Assembly (NCBI GenBank): GCA_947579605.1 | Contig: OX388318.1 | Coordinates: forward strand, 4,836,001-4,900,000 | From: Athripsodes cinereus | Lineage: Eukaryota > Arthropoda > Insecta > Trichoptera > Leptoceridae | DNA length: 64,000 nt | Reading direction: 5' to 3' | Shown here: piece by piece, positions 53,786 to 64,000 of the stretch | Numbering within the stretch: position 1 is the stretch's first letter | Layout of the letters: each line of letters starts with the position of its first letter | Notes under the pieces: model-generated | What the model was told of the DNA's origin: nothing | The model's input: the letters and a program-made list of their open reading frames with translations, nothing else | Databases searched by the model: none | Position numbers and translations under genes: made by a program

Positions 53786-56181
53786 ACATGTTCAAATCAT
53801 AACAATTTATTTACACCCATTCTATCCACAACATTCCACTTGAATCCGTTCATTCTCCTAATATCCTCATTCTATCCTCATTTTCACAGCATTTATTCCG
53901 CTTTCATTCTTCATCAACAACGTCCAAGTTTCGCTTACATAGGTACATAAGTGTCGGTATGAGAAGATATATACCTAATGCATCAGCATTTTTGTCATGT
54001 TCAACACATTTTTTGCCACGTTGCCAACTTAATTAATGGCTATACCCGATTTAAAAATATTGTGTCAAAATAAACATACTTAGGTATTGAGTAGGTACCT
54101 ATAGATTGTGAGAATTTCTATAGAACACTCATTTATGATAATGTTTATTGTAATAATTGTACGGATATGGTATAAAATGTATGGCAAAAGCTACATAAAA
54201 TAAATATACGTAAGAACAATAATAATATGTAATAAACACGTTTTACTCCATTGATGTTTTATGAATGTTTGTTTATTTAATACGTGTTTTATATGCGTGA
54301 GTTTTCTCGGAAAATAAATAAATAAATTACCTATCATTGTTGTGACACATAATAGGTACATACCTATAATACCTATAATACATACTGTTTGTGGTAACTG
54401 GTAACCACCGAATAACTAACGAACAAATCGATAGGAGGTCTCACTATTTCATTTGCGAAAATCTCTGTATTTAGTTACGTCTTTTTTATCAATGCTTTAT
54501 TTATTATTACAACGCAATAATACAAGCATGTGAATTTGAATATCCAAATAGGAGAATAATTGTATTTTCAGGACCATGTTCAGAGGATTCTAGTTTGCAA
54601 AGAGTGCATGGGTTTTTCATTTATGTATCTATCTATAGCTGATATACAAACATACCTATAATATGCGAACAGAAACAAATATTTTAATAATGTATGCAAG
54701 TAGGTACTACCAACATATTTCAATAATAGACCATAACAAATACTCTCTCGGTGTGACGATTTTAACTATGTCTTATAATTTTCACATCATCACAACACAA
54801 TGCTAGATTCATATTAGGCAGATATACTCGTAATGTGTGTGTTTATGCGTGCATATTGTGATAGTAATATGTCTTTGTATAGTCCAACCATTGTAACTGA
54901 TAAGAGTACATTTGTTGAAAGACTGCAAACTATACTGCACGACTATGTAAAATTCCGAATTTCAATAAAAAAAAAAACTATTCGCCACAAGATGTAACAG
55001 CCTGGACGAATATTTCACAAAAAAAGTATTTATCGTTCTAATGACGAATGCTAGAAATTTCATCGGAATTGTTGACTCAACTGTCACAGTCAATGTAAAA
55101 GACTTGTTTTTACCTTAAGCTATAAAAAGGAGGCTATGCGGTCTGTAAAATTGCATTTCTACATACAATATTCTCTGACGTCTCATTTTTCAAAATTAAA
55201 TATTATTGTTGTAATTGTTCAAATTAACAAAATTTTAATACATTTTTTAGTTCCAATAGTTTTATAAAGTTAAATTTTTGGGTGTTTTTTTTTTAAACTG
55301 GTTAAAAATTTCAAATTTAAAAATGTGAATTAGTGAATAATATTTGTGACAATTAATAAAATTATGGGTTAGTTGGAAGATATCGCGCTTCTGCGATAAA
55401 CTCGCCCATTGCACAAATTTATTTGTGGCTCTACAATGTTTATATTTTAATAATGTGTGTTTTTTGTGCAATAAAGATTTTTTATTATTATTATTATTAT
55501 TATAATACCTTCAATTGGAACTCACATAAAATTCTCGCATTTTAATCAAATTTGTGACAATCGCAAGTGTTTTCAAAATTTTATAATAATTACATAAAGA
55601 TAATAGGCGCCCTTGAGACGGCTAGAGATTGTTAAACGGCGTCAAAACAAAATCATCCATGATCATCATCATCAATATCAAATTGGTCATAACCAAGAGC
55701 CCAGAGAGTTAAAGGGGCATGGATATAGATATAGCTATAGCTCTTGAGAAAAGCGTTGTAAAGCGAATGCAAAAGAATACGTGTATAATATAAAAGCCTG
55801 AACTAACATATACCTTATAATGTACTTACATCAGTTAAGTAAATTTAACTTTACATGTGCGTTTATGTTATTACAATATTATGTGTTTTTGTATGACCAT
55901 TATCGACTTATGTGTGACAAATTGAGGTGCGTAATAATGTATTGGAGAAATTATTAGTATTGCACGCTCAGATAGTTCAATAGAAACAATACACTCACTA
56001 CTTATCAATTTACTATCTTGCTATGTGACAACATAATTATGGCAAGAAAACAATTGAATCCTCGCATAAATTGGAAGATACATAATATACCTTCGTCTGT
56101 TATTCTCGGGAACGTAAATTGAAAAGAAATTTACAAATATTAGGTACAAGTTGAATCTTCTAACTATGTACTTATCTATTT
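53786..56181. other. upstream of ARID exon; no exon recognised
   Basis: I looked on the minus strand for the preceding ARID exon (KRKEFLDDLF-like) and did not find it. AT-rich, with only the LINE scrap at 55608. Confidence 0.5.
55608..55665 (+). mobile_element. 3'-terminal scrap of the same LINE family
   Basis: GCGCCCTTGAGACGG, TTAAACGGCGTC and AAATCATCCATGATCATCAT match the end of the 52380-53245 element in order. The tail is ATC-rich. Confidence 0.65.
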
Positions 56182-56375
56182 ATACCATCATGGCATATCC
56201 CACAAGTGGAGTAACCAGCAGACAAGCTGCATTTGACTAAACATGCAAGCTGTCCTCTCAGTGTCAACTAAAAAATAAGACATGCAGGATGGGTGGCAAA
56301 CCTCATCGTGAATTTAAGATGTAAAATATATTTATTTTTTTGAACATCTGCCTTTTGCATGACACTCGAAAGACC
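56182..56375 (-). repeat. family R copy
   Basis: ACCATCATGGCATATCCCAC, AAACATGCAAGCTGTCCTCT, GACATGCAGGATGGGTGGCA, CATCTGCCTTTTGCATGACA. Confidence 0.82.
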
Positions 56376-56590
56376 ACTCATTGATCCAATTGTCGGATTA
56401 TTTGCCTGAATTATATATTATATTTTTATATAGGTAAGTACCTACCTATATCATTTAATTGACTACTTAACCCTATAATATTGTAAAAATAAAACAATTC
56501 TACTAGACTTTTTGTATATTTCATGTAAAAGAACGCATCATTTTAAAGTATCACTTAAACCAGTTTATGCCTATTTGTAAGCATCGGAAC

Positions 56591-56619
56591 ACCTCTCTCT
56601 CTCTCTCTCTCTCTCTCAA
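56591..56619 (+). repeat. CT microsatellite
   Basis: About 13 uninterrupted CT units. Confidence 0.9.
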
Positions 56620-57127
56620 AGAAGTGATAAGGATATACGAATATACGGTATCACATAGGTATCTTTCAAAAAATATAGGGATTAGGTAGGTAGGTAGGTA
56701 CCCATATGGGTAATACCTACGTTTTTTTGTACACAATGAGAAAAATAATGGTTTTGTTGAACCGATAAGTTTTGTTCACGTACAAAAGTCAAAACTACAA
56801 AAAAGGGAATTATTGCCAACTCAGTATGTGTTTATTTCGTTTTTTCAATACAATATACATTGTTGCAGGTACAAATAATAATTCAGAGTAATAAAAAATT
56901 ATACGTAATACATATCCAATTGTTCCGACAGCATTTTCGTTAATGTTCGTGCAAATAAATCGCCTTGTAAGGTCCGAGCCTTACGTTTTATATTTATTTA
57001 TTTATTCATTCTTTACTGTACATTGATAAAAAACAATTACATAAGGTATACATTTCCTTTTGTGTTTTTTTAATACTGAAGTATGACAATTAAGGCGTGG
57101 AGCAAATGGTATAGAATAAGTATCCCA

Positions 57128-57255
57128 CTCTACCTTCAAGTGGGGTAGCCAGCGAACTTACCTACTGCATGTCTATAAAAACACGCAAGCTTCTTCTCCA
57201 AACAAATAAAAGTTTAAAGCATTCTGGATGGGTGTCATACCTCATTGCTGAATTG
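57128..57255 (-). repeat. family R 3' half
   Basis: TCAAGTGGGGTAGCCAGCGA, CACGCAAGCTTCTTCTCC, CATTCTGGATGGGTGTCATA, CCTCATTGCTGAATTG. Confidence 0.75.
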
Positions 57256-58391
57256 AATTTGCTGAATATTTTTTTACAGACTATAATAATTGATTTATGT
57301 TTAAAATAATAATTAATATCAAATGAGCAAATCAGGACCGTGTCCAGTATCGAATGATTCCATGCGCGTGCCGATGGCACAGTTTCACCAATTCGTTCCG
57401 ATGAGACATTGTTTTAAATTCATGATCCATAGAAAATAAAATTTATTATAATCAGGTACGGTGCCAGATATGAAATCATCGAAACCTGTCTTAAATGTTT
57501 ATGTACTATGTAACAGTAGATATTTCAAATATTCACTTAGATTATTATTTAGACACAATAAATATTTCTTGACTACTAAACTGCTAAAATGGATTGATTC
57601 TTACATTTATTTATTTTTTTATTTACATATATTCACGGCGTTAGCCTTTAACACGTTAACAATCAAATCAAAATAGAGAACAACAACATGAAAAAAAATA
57701 CAATTAATATGTCGAATCAAAAATAGTCATACTGGTAAAATAAATGTATGTGAGACAATTCTTATAAATATGTCAAACTAAAATATTCAAACAGGTTATT
57801 TTAAATGGAGCATTCATAAATATATAGTCATACAGGTAAAAATAAAATAATAATGTTTGCAATGGACGAGTTTATATATAATGTAAAGGAAATGTATTAA
57901 AATTCATTTTTGGATTTTAAAATTATGCAAAAATCGTGACAGAATCGCCCTCCCGATCAATGAACTTACAATAACATACTTTATTTGTATAGAAATGTAT
58001 TGCAAATATTGTAGGTATGTTATAATATCAGTTACCTTGTGTTATATTATGTTTAATGTATTAAATAAAATAGTTTAGCATTAGAAAAGTATTTGCGCTC
58101 ATAAAATGTAAACGTCTAAAAGTGATTACGCTTTTGATTTCGCGATAACAGGAATAACCCTGTTATAAGGATAACTTAGTTGAAAAAATTATAATAGGTA
58201 TATAAATAATTATTAAATTGACTTATTTTTCTTGTTATTTAATTGTGTTGTTTATGTAATTGTATTAATTTTTTTAATATTTTCTTAGTATTGCCCCAGA
58301 ACAGACTTCGATCTAGTGGGGCATTATATTCCATTATGATGTTTTCATGTTATCTATGTAATATTTTGGAAATAAATAAATTTAAAAAAAA

Positions 58392-58475
58392 TTGGAAGAT
58401 GAGGACTAGGAGAGCCGACCCCAAGTAAATGGGATAAAGGCGAGGGCGAAGAAGAAGAAGAAGGAGAACACTGCG
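58392..58475 (+). mobile_element. LINE tail scrap with (GAA)n end
   Basis: GGACTAGGAGAGCCGACCCC, stop codons, then GGGATAAAGGCGAGGGCGAA and GAAGAAGAAGAAGG. This is the usual layout of an RTE-like 3' end (GRMRTRRADPK, stop, trinucleotide tail). Confidence 0.55.
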
Positions 58476-59025
58476 AAATCAGCGACACAAGTAAAACTTA
58501 TAAATATTTTGATGAATTAATCATTGAATGTGAAAAAAAGAACAAGAGAATGAAATTACGCATTCAAAGTAAAAAAATAGACCTCTGCATTTGGACTCCA
58601 TATTTCCTTCACTTAAGCAATTGGATACATTGTAATTTAGTCTTAAAATAAATTGGTTTGATACGAAATAATTCATGATGAATTTCGGGTGCTTTACCAT
58701 GAATGTAATCAAAAAAGTTATTCCCAAACAATTTTTACAGCACAAAGTATATCATTTTCACAGTTTAAATTCATATTTATACTCTCAAGGCTATCTCACT
58801 GGATTTTCACCCGTATCGAGGCGAAATATTCGAGAATAGTGAGTAAAATTAATTCAAATTTAGGGAAAGTATTTGAGGAAAGAATGAAACATAATTAATA
58901 ACTGAAATAAATTAGTTACTACAAAAGCAATGAATTATACAAAAACAAAAGTTTTTCATACTTTAATTATGAAATATGTATAACAAAAAACACGCAACAA
59001 CAAAGTAAATAATTTAATTCAAAGA

Positions 59026-59200
59026 TTTAGTTAAAACACTGTTACTTTCACTGTATAAATTTTATTTTGGCAGAGGCCTTTCGGACTTAGTCCATCTTCA
59101 GTGCCGTCAACTTAGAAACAGTGTTTTAACTAAATCATTTTAATACCTATTAATAAAAATGAACTTTCATAAGGTTACCACCGAAAAAATAGAATGCATG
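59026..59200 (-). mobile_element. foldback element, family D, with 12-bp TSD and hammerhead-like core
   Basis: TTAATTCAAAGA flanks it at 59014-59025 and 59201-59212. Outer arms GATTTAGTTAAAACACTGTT pair with the inverse copy at about 59116-59137. On the minus strand the tip reads CTGAAGA (59101-59095), U, GGAC-UAA-GUCC, GAAA (59082-59079). The plus-strand right end contains ATGAACTTTCA, like families C and E. Confidence 0.85.
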
Positions 59201-59212
59201 TTAATTCAAAGA

Positions 59213-60196
59213 CTTTTTTTTCAAAGGCTGAGAAAAAAATTAATAAAATTTCCTTTGAATCAACTTTCTGTCAAGCATAACGGTAACACACTAATATAAC
59301 AGTCGTAAAACAATATAAAACAAAAGCAATATAAAAGTAATAAAACACTATCGACAAGGGGCGCTCGTGTACCTATCGCGACACTGTTCTATATTGTATG
59401 CAACTTTATACAAAGGTACGACACTTCATCTACGTGCATCGATTTTTGAGCATTAAAATATAATTGTAGCATACACATAGTTATCTTTATAAATATCTGC
59501 ATGCCTGACATTAATTTATAGGTTGATTCTTATTATTGAGCCAAGATTGATTGTTGATAAAAAAAATCATAATTAAATTTTAGTACCTATATATGAAAAA
59601 AAATCTATCTTTCAGCACACATCGTTTCGTAGAAATATGCTTACTAATTTATTGATTGATATTTAAAAAATCTGGCATGAATGAAATAGGCATATTTCAT
59701 TTATGTTTATGAACTTGTAATCCGTCAATTAAAAACTTTCGAACTCGTCCAAAGAAAACCGAATTTGAATTAACATTTAAATAGCTTACAAAAAAACAAT
59801 GACAGAGGTTCCTTCTTATGTTGTTTGTATGTTTGTAAATACTAATTTATAGTAAATTCGCGAGCATAGTAGGTACAACAAATTTCTCGATTATTTGAAT
59901 CCAAGATGACTTTCATCGCAAAACACGCATGATGTGAATTTATAATCGTTGTCTTCTCTAGAATCAGTATAACAATGATACGCAAGAAATGAAAGAACCA
60001 CATTAAATACCTAATACATACTTACATACTTCACTCTCACACAATAAGCAGTGTGTAAACTCTATTAACGTCATTAGGTAAGTAACTGCATTATATTGCA
60101 GCTTACAATGTATGTAATACATACCTTATAATTATATTCCGTAAAGGAACATAAAGATAAAACCATATTGGGTAGGTACTGAAATAAAAACTTTAT
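59213..60196. other. no gene seen
   Basis: AT-rich. Nothing recognised between foldback D and the orphan exon. Confidence 0.5.
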
Positions 60197-60470
60197 TCAT
60201 ATGTCGTTCAACCGCATCTCCGACTTCATGTTATCTTGCTGTTTTTGAAGTAGAATTAATTGCATAAATGCATTCAGCGACAAGTCATCCCTCTTGTACT
60301 GAATATCTTTTCCGTTGGGAGTGAAATTGGTGTTTATTACACGTAGTGCTACACACTGCTGGCAGCCCCACTTGCAGCCCTCGTGGAAGATGACATAATA
60401 ATGGATAACATAATTCTCAAGCTCGCCAGTAAATAGTGCAGTTATATATATATATGGTATGTATACATAA
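60197..60470 (-). CDS. orphan terminal exon of an unidentified protein
   Basis: On the minus strand an open frame of about 90 codons follows a candidate acceptor AACAG at 60475-60471 and ends in TGA at 60199-60197, immediately overlapping AATAAAG. It reads ITALFTGELENYVIHYYVIF, then HEGCKWGCQQC, VALRVINTNFTPNGKDIQYK, and NAFMQLILLQKQQ near the end. Base composition and codon choice look coding, unlike the flanks. I do not recognise the family. The CxWGCxxC cluster could bind metal or form disulfides, and the C-terminal stretch could be helical. It lies upstream of the dead ringer ARID exon on the same strand, so it may be a nested gene, a retrocopy fragment or a transposon piece. Earlier exons were not found. 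Confidence 0.5.
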
Positions 60471-60569
60471 CTGTTATGGTATCGATAGATAAATTATTTT
60501 ATGAATATGATATTCATGTGAATATACCTACATAGAATATGTAAAGTGTTGTGCATTGAATGTGTGAAA

Positions 60570-60650
60570 ATTTGTTAAGATGGCTGAGACACATGGAGCG
60601 AATAAATGATAAAAAGATGACAAGAAATGTTGCAATTTGAATGAAGTAAT
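60570..60650 (+). mobile_element. LINE RT C-terminal scrap
   Basis: The translation RWLRHMERINDKKMTRNVAI is the RW(I/F)GHxxRM block of LINE ORF2 ends, followed by a stop. It stands alone. Confidence 0.5.
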
Positions 60651-61773
60651 TAAGAAAGTGCTGAAGTCCGAAAATTACGTGTCTCAAATTTTCAAGAATT
60701 GCTTGTGTTGAATAAGAAAAATCTTATAAAAAAAATAATGTGTGTGCCAAACAGGCGAGCGATGCAACAACATTAGAATAAAAACTATGGAACTACAAGT
60801 TGAAAATCGGAGACGCTTTCATCAGGTTTTCTACTATCTCAGTAAGTACATGGAAAAAATGCGTAGAGTACAGTACGACCCCGTTTTATACAGGTACTTA
60901 ATGTACTCACATTACGAATAATAAATAATATAATTAGGTACCAAACATACCATACTTTTACTACACAATATGTACGGAAGTCTTTGTATTTCTTATACCA
61001 CAAACGATAGATTTCAAACAGCATTGCCGATCGTAAAAATCAACATAATTTTATTGCGTACAAGGTTACGGCGATACTAAAACGAAACATGTGTAAAAAT
61101 AATAACTGATGTTAAAGTAAATTTATTTTCAAATAAGGAATACACTAACGCGACTTTTCGCATAGACTTAAAAATAAAAGCATAAGTTCAAATACCTTTG
61201 AATTTCAATTTACATACCTATACGCCGTCTTTCTTACGTTGATTATAAATTATTGCATAATTTATTTTGTTTTTTGACAGTAGGTACGCAGTGAGGAAAA
61301 ATAATCATTTTCAGCAATTGTACTGAACCGTAAGGCACAAGCATATTGATTAGCGTGTAATTAGGATATTCATCTTCTTCTTTGAGTGCGTATCACTCCC
61401 AGTCCTGTAATAGTTGGAACTTGAAATGGAATTTTCTTGTCAAGAAAATGGAGGTATGTAATATGATCTCTAGGATTTAGGATTTATTGCATCGCATTTT
61501 ATAGATATTTCATAAAAAAGGAAATTAAAACACATTTCCGTAGGTATAGTTTTCTTTAGACGAAATAAATGGAATTTAAAAATGTAAGTACGCCTTTGCT
61601 ATATCAAGGTAACGTACTGTATTATATACCAAATAAACCACAAAATGTGTGAATGTGAAAATATATAAATACAATTTACATGGCTATATTAACAACACCA
61701 TGTACATAATAACCATATATGTACACATACCTACACACAATGTAGGTAATATTTTTTATTTCTAGGTATTTAT
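60651..61773. other. no gene seen
   Basis: AT-rich. Short frames only. Confidence 0.5.
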
Positions 61774-61994
61774 CAGCAGGGTTACTCTTGATAAAACTAA
61801 ACACGATCTTAATCTAGTCTTGATCTTGATCATATGTACGACGCACGAAGGGACTATGGTCAAAAACACCGCACTACCGCTAACGCGCGATCGGTTTGCG
61901 TGTGTTTTTGGCCAATAGTCACTTCGTGCGTCGTATGATCAAGATCAAGACTAGATTAAGATCGTGTTTAGTTTTGTCAAGAGTAGCCCTGCTG
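61774..61994. mobile_element. MITE with ~95-bp TIRs (family CAGCAGGG)
   Basis: Arms begin CAGCAGGGTTACTCTTGATA and inverted CAGCAGGGCTACTCTTGACA and run through ACACGATCTTAATCTAGTCT and GACGCACGAAG to a GC-rich tip around CTAACGCGCGATCGG. It is 221 bp and non-coding. A CAGGG start is seen in some hAT elements, but no clean 8-bp TSD is visible. Confidence 0.8.
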
Positions 61995-62177
61995 TACCTA
62001 GTTTCTTTCTTCATAACACTACATATATATTTTAGTATAAATATATAAAAAAAAATGCGTTTACTAATTGTAGGTACATTATTTTTCCTCTAGATGGAGC
62101 TAGTGTAGCACACTTAATAAGGTTTAATCGAATTTTGATATATTAATACACATTGAATATTTGTTCAAAAAAAATCC

Positions 62178-62309
62178 ACATTGAATCGAATCCTAAGTTT
62201 TGACACTTTTATTGGCACGATGAGAACAATATGTATGTTTATTACTTGCAGTGAATCTGCTGGCTACCCCACTTGTGGGATATGCCATGATGGTAAATTA
62301 TATAGTAGT
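62178..62309 (+). repeat. family R 3' half
   Basis: TTTTATTGGCACGATGAGAA, TGTATGTTTATTACTTGCAG, GCTGGCTACCCCACTTGTGG, ATATGCCATGATGGTAAATT. Confidence 0.78.
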
Positions 62310-63094
62310 TTCTATGTTATTGAATATCACAGAAAGAAGTATATACAGTATACCTATACTTATTTTTCAACAATGTTTTGATTTAACTTTATGTCAAGAG
62401 ATGTCAATTAAAAAGATCTAAAGACGTTCCGTGTGCTTCTAAATAAAATTTTATGTAATTAAAAATGCGCTTTCTTACATACATACAGACAAGTAGATGG
62501 TAAGTAAAAAAATTGAATTCAAATTATGTAGGTATAATCGAATTAGTGCCACCTAGTGAGTGTTCTCGGTACCACAACGAAAAATGTTTGCACAACAAAT
62601 TTCTACCTTGTACTTACTACACGGTGGTATCGATGTTACACTACAATAATACATTGTCCTCGTAATATTTATTTATTAATAATAATTTCTCCTATTGTAC
62701 ATTGTATAAGAATCGACAATAATAATGATTGTGAATCTAACACAATGCAATGATTCTATTTACGAAGTTTGACTGTATTGTAAACAAAATAACGTTTTCT
62801 AAAACTTGATACTTGCAGAAAATCAGTGCGTAGGTATTCAAACTTTGTTTTCAAAAGTGTATTTACAAGAGTCCAGATACTTACCTATGTCTATTGTATA
62901 AAAAATAATATTTACATAGATGTAAATATTATTAATTGGAATTTTACTAAGTATCTATGTATAGAAGAACGAAATGCTTGTTTCAATAAATTTATCTAAT
63001 GTGTACATAAGTGAAGTATGTAAACGGATAACAGCGAATGAAAAGAAGTAGATAAGTAAAAACTAAGTAATATGCGATTAACTTAAAAAAGTAT
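62310..63094. other. no gene seen
   Basis: AT-rich. A small palindrome TTTACATAGATGTAAA lies at about 62911. Confidence 0.5.
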
Positions 63095-63346
63095 TTCGTG
63101 GAGTCTCCGACAGACAATTGGCAATTCCACTCTTTTCTGTAAGTTTTCTAATGTCTCGTAAAAAATAGGTATCCGTAAAATACCAATAAGCCATTTGACA
63201 TGTTTCATTCGGCGATCAGGTATGCCACCTATCCTAAATATTCTAAAGTTAACTGACACACAGAGGACGATTTACAGATTTATTGTATGTATTATAGTTG
63301 GCCTGCTGGCTACCCCACTTGTGGGATATGCTACTATACTACTATA
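63095..63346 (+). repeat. family R copy
   Basis: CGTGGAGTCTCCGACAGACA, TAAGTTTTCTAATGTCTCGT, GGTATGCCACCTATCCTAAA, CCTGCTGGCTACCCCACTTG, ACTATACTACTATAC tail. A tandem neighbour follows 40 bp later. Confidence 0.82.
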
Positions 63347-63386
63347 CAGAAATAAAACAAATATAATATAAATTAATATATTTATC

Positions 63387-63640
63387 CCGTGGAGCACCCG
63401 GTAAAGAATTGGTCTCCCACTTTTCTCCGTAAGTTTTCGAGTGTCCTGTAAAAGGCAGGTGTTCGAAAAAATTAAGACATTTTACATCTTAAATTCAGCG
63501 ATGAGGTTTGCCACCCATCCTGAATGTCTTGATTTTATATTGGCACGGAGAGGACAGCTTGCATGTTTCTTACATGCAGTTTGTCTGCTGGCTACCCCAC
63601 TTGTGGGATATGCCGTGATGGTATAGTAGTAGTAGTAGTA
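63387..63640 (+). repeat. family R copy, best full-length example
   Basis: This is the reference copy: 5' CCGTGGAGCACCCGGTAAAG, GTAAGTTTTCGAGTGTCCTG, AAAGGCAGGTGTTCGAAAAA, GCGATGAGGTTTGCCACCCA, TTGGCACGGAGAGGACAGCT, TACCCCACTTGTGGGATATG, then (TAG)n. It is about 250 bp. No tRNA A/B box is visible, so its class is open: a SINE of other origin, a LINE tail, or a DNA element. Confidence 0.88.
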
Positions 63641-63780
63641 TATATTATATTCTTCATAGCATTTTAAGTGGGTGTTTTTCACAAATCATAACAAAAAAAT
63701 CTTTCGTCAAAGTCGACGTATCTAATTATAGGTGTTTAAATATCAAGCATTTACTTGGGTTAGTTGGAAAAAATCATTAA

Positions 63781-64000
63781 TCTAAACATTTTTCAGGTTT
63801 GGACATTTGGAGTGTCATCCTTCCAGACGATGACATAAAGCGAACCGTAGAAGCTGAAGCTCGTAAGAAGTGGAGTGACTTGTGGATGGACGTATCACTC
63901 ATAAAAGGAAAAAGATATAGGTCGATCCAGGTCCAAATCGCAAGAAAACCTTGGTTCCACAAATCGAAATTCAACAGATCTGAAATTACTGCCATATGTC
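63781..64000 (+). CDS. C-terminal part of a retrotransposon-like RT/RNase H protein, cut by window edge
   Basis: The frame is open from 63781 to the end of the window. After TTTTTCAG at 63790-63796 it reads LDIWSVILPDDDIKRTVEAE, then KKWSDLWMDVSLIKGKRYRS and PWFHKSKFNRSEITAIC. The pattern Trp...Trp, PWF, then a basic residue and helix resembles the region just after the RNase H domain of jockey/R1-like non-LTR elements, where a histidine-containing zinc motif usually follows. The TTTTTCAG could be a splice acceptor, which would make this a captured or domesticated exon, or simply the break point of a fragment. The family assignment is tentative. Confidence 0.5.

Larger units (their letters stand above)
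56376..59013. other. no gene seen
   Basis: AT-rich apart from the CT microsatellite, (AGGT)n at 56685, the family R half-copy and the LINE scrap listed separately. Confidence 0.5.

Noticed and set aside
1421..63640. CRISPR-like or regularly spaced arrays
   Set aside because: Family R copies are dispersed in both orientations at irregular distances in a eukaryotic context.

Overview
The window looks like AT-rich, intron-rich and heavily transposon-laden insect nuclear DNA. The evidence is one clearly recognisable animal gene, the ARID/REKLES transcription factor dead ringer/retained (ARID3 family), plus GT-AG introns, tRNA-derived SINEs, Tc1/mariner, Ty3/gypsy and several non-LTR retrotransposon remnants. 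AGGT/ACCT-rich motifs such as TAGGTACCTA recur, as they do in some Hemiptera and Lepidoptera, but I cannot fix the order from sequence alone. There is no operon, CRISPR array or prokaryotic feature.

Layout. Positions 1-33 kb are a repeat-dominated intergenic region. It holds a 5'-truncated, poly(A)-tailed Ty3/gypsy pol insertion (5986-9018), a truncated LINE with target-site duplication (TSD) at 17.3-18.5 kb, a nested complex at 25.9-27.5 kb, a TTAA-flanked element (27.7-28.4 kb) and an apparently intact Tc1/mariner transposon (28688-29987). Around these lie tRNA-derived SINEs and a very abundant ~250-bp repeat with a (TAG)n tail, called 'family R' here. Positions 33.4-38.0 kb hold no repeat that I recognise and lie directly 3' of the dead ringer stop codon, so they may be a long 3' UTR. 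Positions 38046-53566 (minus strand) carry the last six coding exons of dead ringer, from mid-ARID to the stop. The large intron at 41.1-53.4 kb is full of transposons (a hAT-like element with an 8-bp TSD, MITEs, a LINE 3' end). Beyond 53.6 kb I found no further dead ringer exon; the 5' end probably lies outside the window. An orphan, coding-looking terminal exon sits at 60197-60470 (minus), and an open frame resembling the C-terminal part of a retrotransposon protein runs off the right edge.

Most notable are two signals. (1) At least eight short (~120-240 bp) palindromic 'foldback' insertions fall in several sequence families. Five show direct repeats of 11-14 bp at their ends. Several carry at the hairpin tip a CTGANGA - short stem - GAAA arrangement like a hammerhead-ribozyme core. 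They look like a superfamily of small retroposed, ribozyme-like elements, perhaps related to Penelope-like elements. (2) A 1.06-kb element has ~175-bp terminal inverted repeats (TIRs) enclosing a single 230-aa ORF that is the zinc-knuckle plus restriction-like endonuclease domain of R2/Dong-type LINEs. It sits inside a second TIR pair that also exists as a compact solo MITE at 61.8 kb. Both are inferences from reading by eye and need alignment and folding to confirm.
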